Source: Fidelibacterota bacterium
Lineage (GTDB): Bacteria; Fidelibacterota; Marinisomatia; Marinisomatales; CAZVFT01
Reading direction: 5' to 3'
Assembly: GCA_014381485.1 (NCBI GenBank)
Contig: JACNLN010000070.1
Span: forward strand, 1-9,372
DNA length: 9,372 nucleotides
A program made the position numbers and the translations under genes. Under the pieces are notes generated by a model that saw nothing but the letters and a program-made list of their open reading frames with translations, searched no databases and had not been told where the DNA came from. Numbering within the stretch: the stretch's first letter is position 1; every line of letters begins with the position of its first letter. Of the stretch, positions 5,929 to 9,372 are shown in pieces.

Positions 5929-8106
5929 ATGGTAAAGAAGAAAACAAAAAACATTCCCGGGTGGTCTCGAATTATTATTCATGTGTTACTTACGGGATTT
6001 GTAGTTTTGATTGGTTTGGCGATCTATATCAAAATTCTCTCCGTGGATCTTCCATCACTCGAACAGCTGGAAAATTTTGACCCTGATTTAGTAACTCGCA
6101 TCTATTCTGCTGATGGGGTATTGCTCAAGGAACTCTATACCCAGCGTCGGGTGTTTGTGGATCTGGAAAACATACCTAAACATATGATGGAAGCAGTGAC
6201 TGCCTCTGAAGACCGTCGATTCCGTTCTCACTGGGGAATCTCTGCAAGAGATTTCATCAGAGCAGTCGTGATAAATACCCTCTCCCTGAGTTATCGGCAG
6301 GGATTCAGCTCCATTACCCAGCAGTTAGCCCGGAATCTATATGACACTATCGGATTTAAAAAAACCATTACACGGAAAATTAAGGAAGTTCTGACAGCCA
6401 TCCAGATTGAAAAAACTTACACAAAAGATGAGATACTTGAAATGTACCTCAACTCCATCCATTTTGGACATGGAACCTATGGTGTTCAAGCGGCTTCCAA
6501 GCGGTATTTCCAGAAAAATGCACAGAGTCTCAATTTAGAGGAATGTGCTCTTCTCGTAGGGGTCCTTCCTGCACCAGCCCATTACAGTCCTGTCAATCAT
6601 CCTGAGAAATCAATCAGGCGGAGGAATACCGTTCTCAGGTTGATGAAAGAACGCGGGCTGATCACCCAATCTGAGTATGATGAAGCAAAGGTAATGAAAT
6701 TGGATGTTGTAGAATCTACAGATGAGAGGGGGATTGCTCCTTACTTTACCGAATACATACGTCGGATTCTGGAACAGGAAGACAGGGAACTCGGGGTGGA
6801 TATTTACCGGGATGGTTTGGAGATTTTCACCACACTGGACAGTAGAATTCAGGCTTTTGCGGAAGAAGCTGTGTTGAAAATGGTGAAAAAAAATCAATCC
6901 ATTCTGAACAATCGATTGTACCAAGATCGGGAAGAGTTTGAACAATTATCTTATCTCGGCATTTATCCTGAGGATTCGGTAAAAATGATGCTGGAAGATT
7001 CGCTGCCTCTCTATCCAGATTTACGGGATAAATTGCTGGTACAGACAGCTTTTGTGGCTATAGATCCAGCTACAGGAGAAATCAAGGCAATGGTGGGCGG
7101 TAGGCCTGATTACTATGATCAGTTTAATCGGGCTGTTCAGGCGAAACGTCAACCGGGCTCCATCTTTAAACCGTTCATCTATACTGCCGCAATTGATAAC
7201 GGGTATCCTGTAACCAAGCAGTTATTGGATCAGCCTGTGGTCTTGAATGTCCAGAATGCCAAGGGAGAGTGGGAGAAGTGGATGCCACAAAATTATGATA
7301 GATCTACTGGTGGTCTTACTACACTTCGGGATGGATTGAGATGGTCGAAAAATCTTATTTCAGTTCGGCTGGTTCAGGAACTGATCCCCCCTCAACAGGT
7401 GGTGCAACAAGCAGAGGAGATGCACATCACCACTCCCCTCAGGGCTGTGGATGCAATTGCTCTTGGTACTTCTGAAGTCATCCCTCTCGAAGTGACAGCG
7501 GCTTATGCCATTTTTGCTAATAAGGGGGTATATTGTAAACCGTTTGCCATCAGGAAGATTGTTGACAGATTTAGTGTTACCCTGAAGGAATATTACCCAC
7601 AGCGTGAAGAGGTACTAAGCGAGGAGACAGCCTATGTCATGGCTGATTTACTACAGACAGTAGTGGACAAAGGGACTGGTGGGAGTGTCCGGTGGCGGTA
7701 TCGGTTTAATCGTCCGGCTGGTGGAAAGACCGGAACAACCCAGGGGTGGACCGATACCTGGTTTATTGGTTTTACGCCTGATCTAGCAGCAGGTGTATGG
7801 TTTGGTGTGGATGATCCAAGGGTTAGTCTTGGGGAAAAACAGGACGGCAGTAGTGCAGCTCTTCCAGCTTGGGCAATGTTTATGAAAACGGTTTACGACA
7901 GTCTTGATTGGGAATTAAACGATTTTGTGAAACCAGAAGGAGTAGTAGAAATCGACATCTGTAAAATAACGAAAAATCTACCAACAAAATATTGTCCTAT
8001 CGAAAAGGAAATTTTTATATCAAAATATGCACCAACCCGTCGTTGTAAAGTTCATAGCGAAGCTGCTACCCGTCGAAATCGTGGGCGAAGTAATTACGAT
8101 TATTGA
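5929..8106 (+). CDS. Class A penicillin-binding protein (bifunctional peptidoglycan glycosyltransferase/transpeptidase, PBP1A family)
   Basis: This 725-residue bifunctional enzyme polymerises lipid II and cross-links the strands outside the inner membrane. A basic N-terminus (MVKKKTK) and one hydrophobic segment (about 14-38) form the anchor. The glycosyltransferase (GT51) domain, about 55-255, has EDRRFRSHWG (94-103, catalytic E94), 'GFSSITQQLARN' (125-136), 'RKIKEVLTAIQIEKTYTKDE' (149-168) and 'GHGTYGVQAASKRYF' (180-194). The transpeptidase domain, about 370-650, has SIFK (411-414, nucleophile S411), SKN (473-475) and KTGTT (600-604). All catalytic motifs are intact. A C-terminal extension carries C678, C689 and C706 in the 'C..YCP..C' arrangement seen in many PBP1A proteins. 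At 725 residues it is shorter than E. coli PBP1A. The only possible ATG follows an in-frame TAG at 5914 and has no nearby Shine-Dalgarno sequence. Confidence 0.95.
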   Translation: MVKKKTKNIPGWSRIIIHVLLTGFVVLIGLAIYIKILSVDLPSLEQLENFDPDLVTRIYSADGVLLKELYTQRRVFVDLENIPKHMMEAVTASEDRRFRSHWGISARDFIRAVVINTLSLSYRQGFSSITQQLARNLYDTIGFKKTITRKIKEVLTAIQIEKTYTKDEILEMYLNSIHFGHGTYGVQAASKRYFQKNAQSLNLEECALLVGVLPAPAHYSPVNHPEKSIRRRNTVLRLMKERGLITQSEYDEAKVMKLDVVESTDERGIAPYFTEYIRRILEQEDRELGVDIYRDGLEIFTTLDSRIQAFAEEAVLKMVKKNQSILNNRLYQDREEFEQLSYLGIYPEDSVKMMLEDSLPLYPDLRDKLLVQTAFVAIDPATGEIKAMVGGRPDYYDQFNRAVQAKRQPGSIFKPFIYTAAIDNGYPVTKQLLDQPVVLNVQNAKGEWEKWMPQNYDRSTGGLTTLRDGLRWSKNLISVRLVQELIPPQQVVQQAEEMHITTPLRAVDAIALGTSEVIPLEVTAAYAIFANKGVYCKPFAIRKIVDRFSVTLKEYYPQREEVLSEETAYVMADLLQTVVDKGTGGSVRWRYRFNRPAGGKTGTTQGWTDTWFIGFTPDLAAGVWFGVDDPRVSLGEKQDGSSAALPAWAMFMKTVYDSLDWELNDFVKPEGVVEIDICKITKNLPTKYCPIEKEIFISKYAPTRRCKVHSEAATRRNRGRSNYDY

Positions 8107-8116
8107 TTATTTTTCT

Positions 8117-8195
8117 GTACGACAAGCAACCTTGCTTGTCGAGTTTTTATTGCTAAATTTATCTAATATTCGACAGGCAGGGTTGCCTGTCGTAC
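8117..8195. repeat. Composite inverted element: two hairpins that are inverted copies of each other
   Basis: Hairpin 1 pairs CGACAAGCAA (8120-8129) with TTGCTTGTCG (8132-8141). Hairpin 2 pairs CGACAGGCA (8171-8179) with TGCCTGTCG (8184-8192) across the loop GGGT. In addition, the outer flank GTACGACAAGCAACC (8117-8131) and the reverse complement of 8180-8195 agree at 14 of 16 positions. The whole 79-base unit is therefore a larger imperfect inverted repeat with an AT-rich centre. This resembles paired REP (BIME-like) elements or a small palindromic mobile repeat. It sits between two convergent genes. Confidence 0.75.
8120..8148 (+). terminator. Probable intrinsic terminator of the peptidoglycan synthase gene
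   Basis: The 10-base-pair hairpin CGACAAGCAA/TTGCTTGTCG with a 2-base loop is followed, 2 bases on, by TTTTT (8144-8148). It begins 14 bases after the stop codon at 8106. It is also half of the composite repeat at 8117-8195, so the terminator role may be secondary. The opposite hairpin (8171-8192) would serve minus-strand transcripts but lacks a clear T-run. Confidence 0.55.
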
Positions 8196-8336
8196 TTGAT
8201 AAGCTGCATGCTTTCCAACAGATCTCTGACCGGGTCGACGAAGAACTATCTTTCCTTCGACATTAACCTCAGCCTTTGCCTTAATAGGTACTTCCCCATC
8301 ACTAAAAAAGGACGAGGGGTGGCGGGGGTGTTTCAC
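8163..8336 (-). other. Coding-like small open frame overlapping the phosphorylase end
   Basis: A minus-strand frame from GTG (8336-8334) to TAG (8165-8163) gives 57 codons. It overlaps the 3' end of the phosphorylase gene in another frame and runs through the right hairpin repeat. The middle, 'SDGEVPIKAKAEVNVEGKIV', reads like real protein with alternating beta-strand character. The last 11 residues come from the repeat. No Shine-Dalgarno sequence precedes the GTG. It may be a small gene, the remnant of a gene cut by the repeat, or a C-terminal extension of the phosphorylase reached by a single-base frameshift at the T6 run (8305-8310 on this strand). I do not recognise the sequence. Support is weak. 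Confidence 0.2.
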
Positions 8337-9372
8337 CAATTTTAATGGTTTTTGTCAGTTTGGATTTAATACGGTTAACTCTCGACTTTTCGTTCCCAAA
8401 ACAGGTGGCAATGACCTGACCATTTTTGACTTGTTCTCCTATCTTTTTGAGGAAGCGAATACCGCCACTGTTGTCTTTATTGCGTTTTCCGTGATGGCAG
8501 AGGATTGTGAGATCATTTACGTTTAACCCTATTTGGAATGTGTCCATAGAAACAATATACCCATCATGATTTGCTGTAAGTTCAGCAACATAACGTGGTT
8601 TTTCGTACATATCCGGGTTTTCGATGAAGGAAGGATCACCACCGTGTGCCTTTACCATTTCTACAAATTTTTTGTAAGCACTTCCATCGGAAAGGTGCTG
8701 CTGCTGGATGTTTTTAGCTTCTTCCTCGTCTTCCGCTATTTTTGACTGGAGCAGAAGAGAATTCCCCAGAGTATACGTTACATCCATAAGGTCATCAGGT
8801 CCTTTTCCCTGCAGTGCCTGGATACATTCATTGATTTCACACCACAATCCAGCATATTCTCCTAAAGGTTGATCCATATTGGTAAAAATGATATTTGTGG
8901 AAACACCAAAATATTCGCCTGCCATCTTGAGTTTTTCTGCCAGTTCATTTGCCTCCAGACCGTGCATAAAAGCACCAGTTCCAACCTTGAGGTCAATAAC
9001 AAGTCCCTGAATTCCTTCAGCAATTTTTTTACTCATAATGCTGCTGACGATGAGAGGGATAGAATGAATTGTGGATGTAGCATCCCGGAGAGCGTACATT
9101 TTTTTATCAGCTGGACATATCTCGTTGGTTTGCCCGATCATACTGATTCCCACCTCCTCCACAATCTGGCGGAAATGGCGAAGAGAAAGATCGGTACAGT
9201 AGCCGGGGATGGATTCCAGTTTATCGAGGGTACCACCTGTATGTCCCAAGCTTCTGCCAGAGATCATAGGAATTGCCAGACCTGCCGATGCCATTAAAGG
9301 ACCAAGGATGATGGATACTTTATCTCCCACTCCCCCAGTGCTGTGTTTATCTGCTACAAAATTGGGAAGGTG
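8302..9372 (-). CDS. pdp: Pyrimidine-nucleoside (thymidine) phosphorylase, lacking the N-terminus (outside window)
   Basis: This enzyme splits thymidine, deoxyuridine and often uridine with phosphate, giving the base and (deoxy)ribose-1-phosphate, a salvage and catabolic step in the cytoplasm. The frame is open to the window edge, so 356 residues are visible and roughly 75 N-terminal residues are missing. Counting visible residues, KHSTGG (9-14) is the phosphate-binding loop, followed by 'SGRSLGHTGGTLDKLESIPG' (38-57), 'ADKKMYALRD' (88-97) and 'SIPLIVSSIMSKK' (104-116). R96, S111 and K115 correspond to E. coli thymidine phosphorylase R171, S186 and K190, so the base-binding site looks intact. 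The C-terminal domain (about 270-340) has the expected 'GEQVKNGQVIATCF' region, and the protein ends in PPPPLVLF. The SSIMSKK form resembles Bacillus Pdp, but the family alone does not separate Pdp from DeoA. It is convergent with the penicillin-binding protein gene. Confidence 0.92.
   Translation of the reverse strand, partial: HLPNFVADKHSTGGVGDKVSIILGPLMASAGLAIPMISGRSLGHTGGTLDKLESIPGYCTDLSLRHFRQIVEEVGISMIGQTNEICPADKKMYALRDATSTIHSIPLIVSSIMSKKIAEGIQGLVIDLKVGTGAFMHGLEANELAEKLKMAGEYFGVSTNIIFTNMDQPLGEYAGLWCEINECIQALQGKGPDDLMDVTYTLGNSLLLQSKIAEDEEEAKNIQQQHLSDGSAYKKFVEMVKAHGGDPSFIENPDMYEKPRYVAELTANHDGYIVSMDTFQIGLNVNDLTILCHHGKRNKDNSGGIRFLKKIGEQVKNGQVIATCFGNEKSRVNRIKSKLTKTIKIGETPPPPLVLF

Noticed and set aside
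5918..5935. ATG at 5918 as a start for the penicillin-binding protein
   Set aside because: It is in another frame and meets TAA after five codons. The correct frame has a TAG at 5914 and only the ATG at 5929.
8027..8266. Plus-strand open frame of 79 codons overlapping the end of the penicillin-binding protein gene
   Set aside because: It is a frame shadow that passes through both hairpins. The minus strand over the same bases looks more protein-like.

Overview
The window is a stretch of bacterial chromosome of moderate G+C content (looks like the mid-40s percent by eye). It carries ordinary core-metabolism and cell-wall genes, and I see no phage, plasmid, transposase, CRISPR or RNA gene. Two iron-sulphur enzymes predominate: a two-subunit 2-oxoacid:ferredoxin oxidoreductase and a split class I fumarase. 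Both are oxygen-sensitive families, so an anaerobic or microaerophilic lifestyle is likely. The class A penicillin-binding protein shows that the organism makes peptidoglycan. The taxon cannot be fixed from this window. A lineage in or near the Fibrobacterota-Chlorobiota-Bacteroidota group (Marinimicrobia or Calditrichota-like) is a weak guess from gene style and intergenic repeats.

Layout. (1) Positions 1-785, minus strand: the first 261 codons of an unrecognised protein whose end lies outside the window. (2) Positions 786-1446: about 660 bases without a convincing gene. They hold two hairpin-forming, CT/GA-rich repeat copies in opposite orientation and four copies of GGTCAG. (3) Positions 1447-5809, plus strand: a tight four-gene cluster korA-korB-fumA-fumB with gaps of 3, 42 and -8 bases. 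(4) Positions 5810-5928: a gap with five tandem 7-base units. (5) Positions 5929-8106: a bifunctional peptidoglycan synthase. (6) Positions 8107-8301: a convergent intergenic region with two hairpins that are also inverted copies of each other, and a coding-like minus-strand tail. (7) Positions 8302-9372, minus strand: a pyrimidine-nucleoside phosphorylase lacking only its N-terminus, which lies beyond the window.

How the genes fit together. KorAB interconverts 2-oxoglutarate + CoA and succinyl-CoA + CO2 using ferredoxin. FumAB interconverts fumarate and malate. Both are TCA-cycle steps that can run in the oxidative or the reductive direction. Their co-transcription suggests joint control of the C4/C5 part of central metabolism. 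The enzymes for the steps in between (succinyl-CoA synthetase, succinate dehydrogenase/fumarate reductase) are not here. The peptidoglycan synthase and the phosphorylase look like unrelated neighbours.

I found no evidence for a wholly new system. The points most worth a second look are: a perfect sliding-clamp-type QLxLF motif at the start of the unknown protein; the composite inverted hairpin element; the coding-like tail just past the phosphorylase stop; the heptamer array; and the contrast between cluster-leading genes without Shine-Dalgarno sequences and fumarase genes with near-perfect ones.
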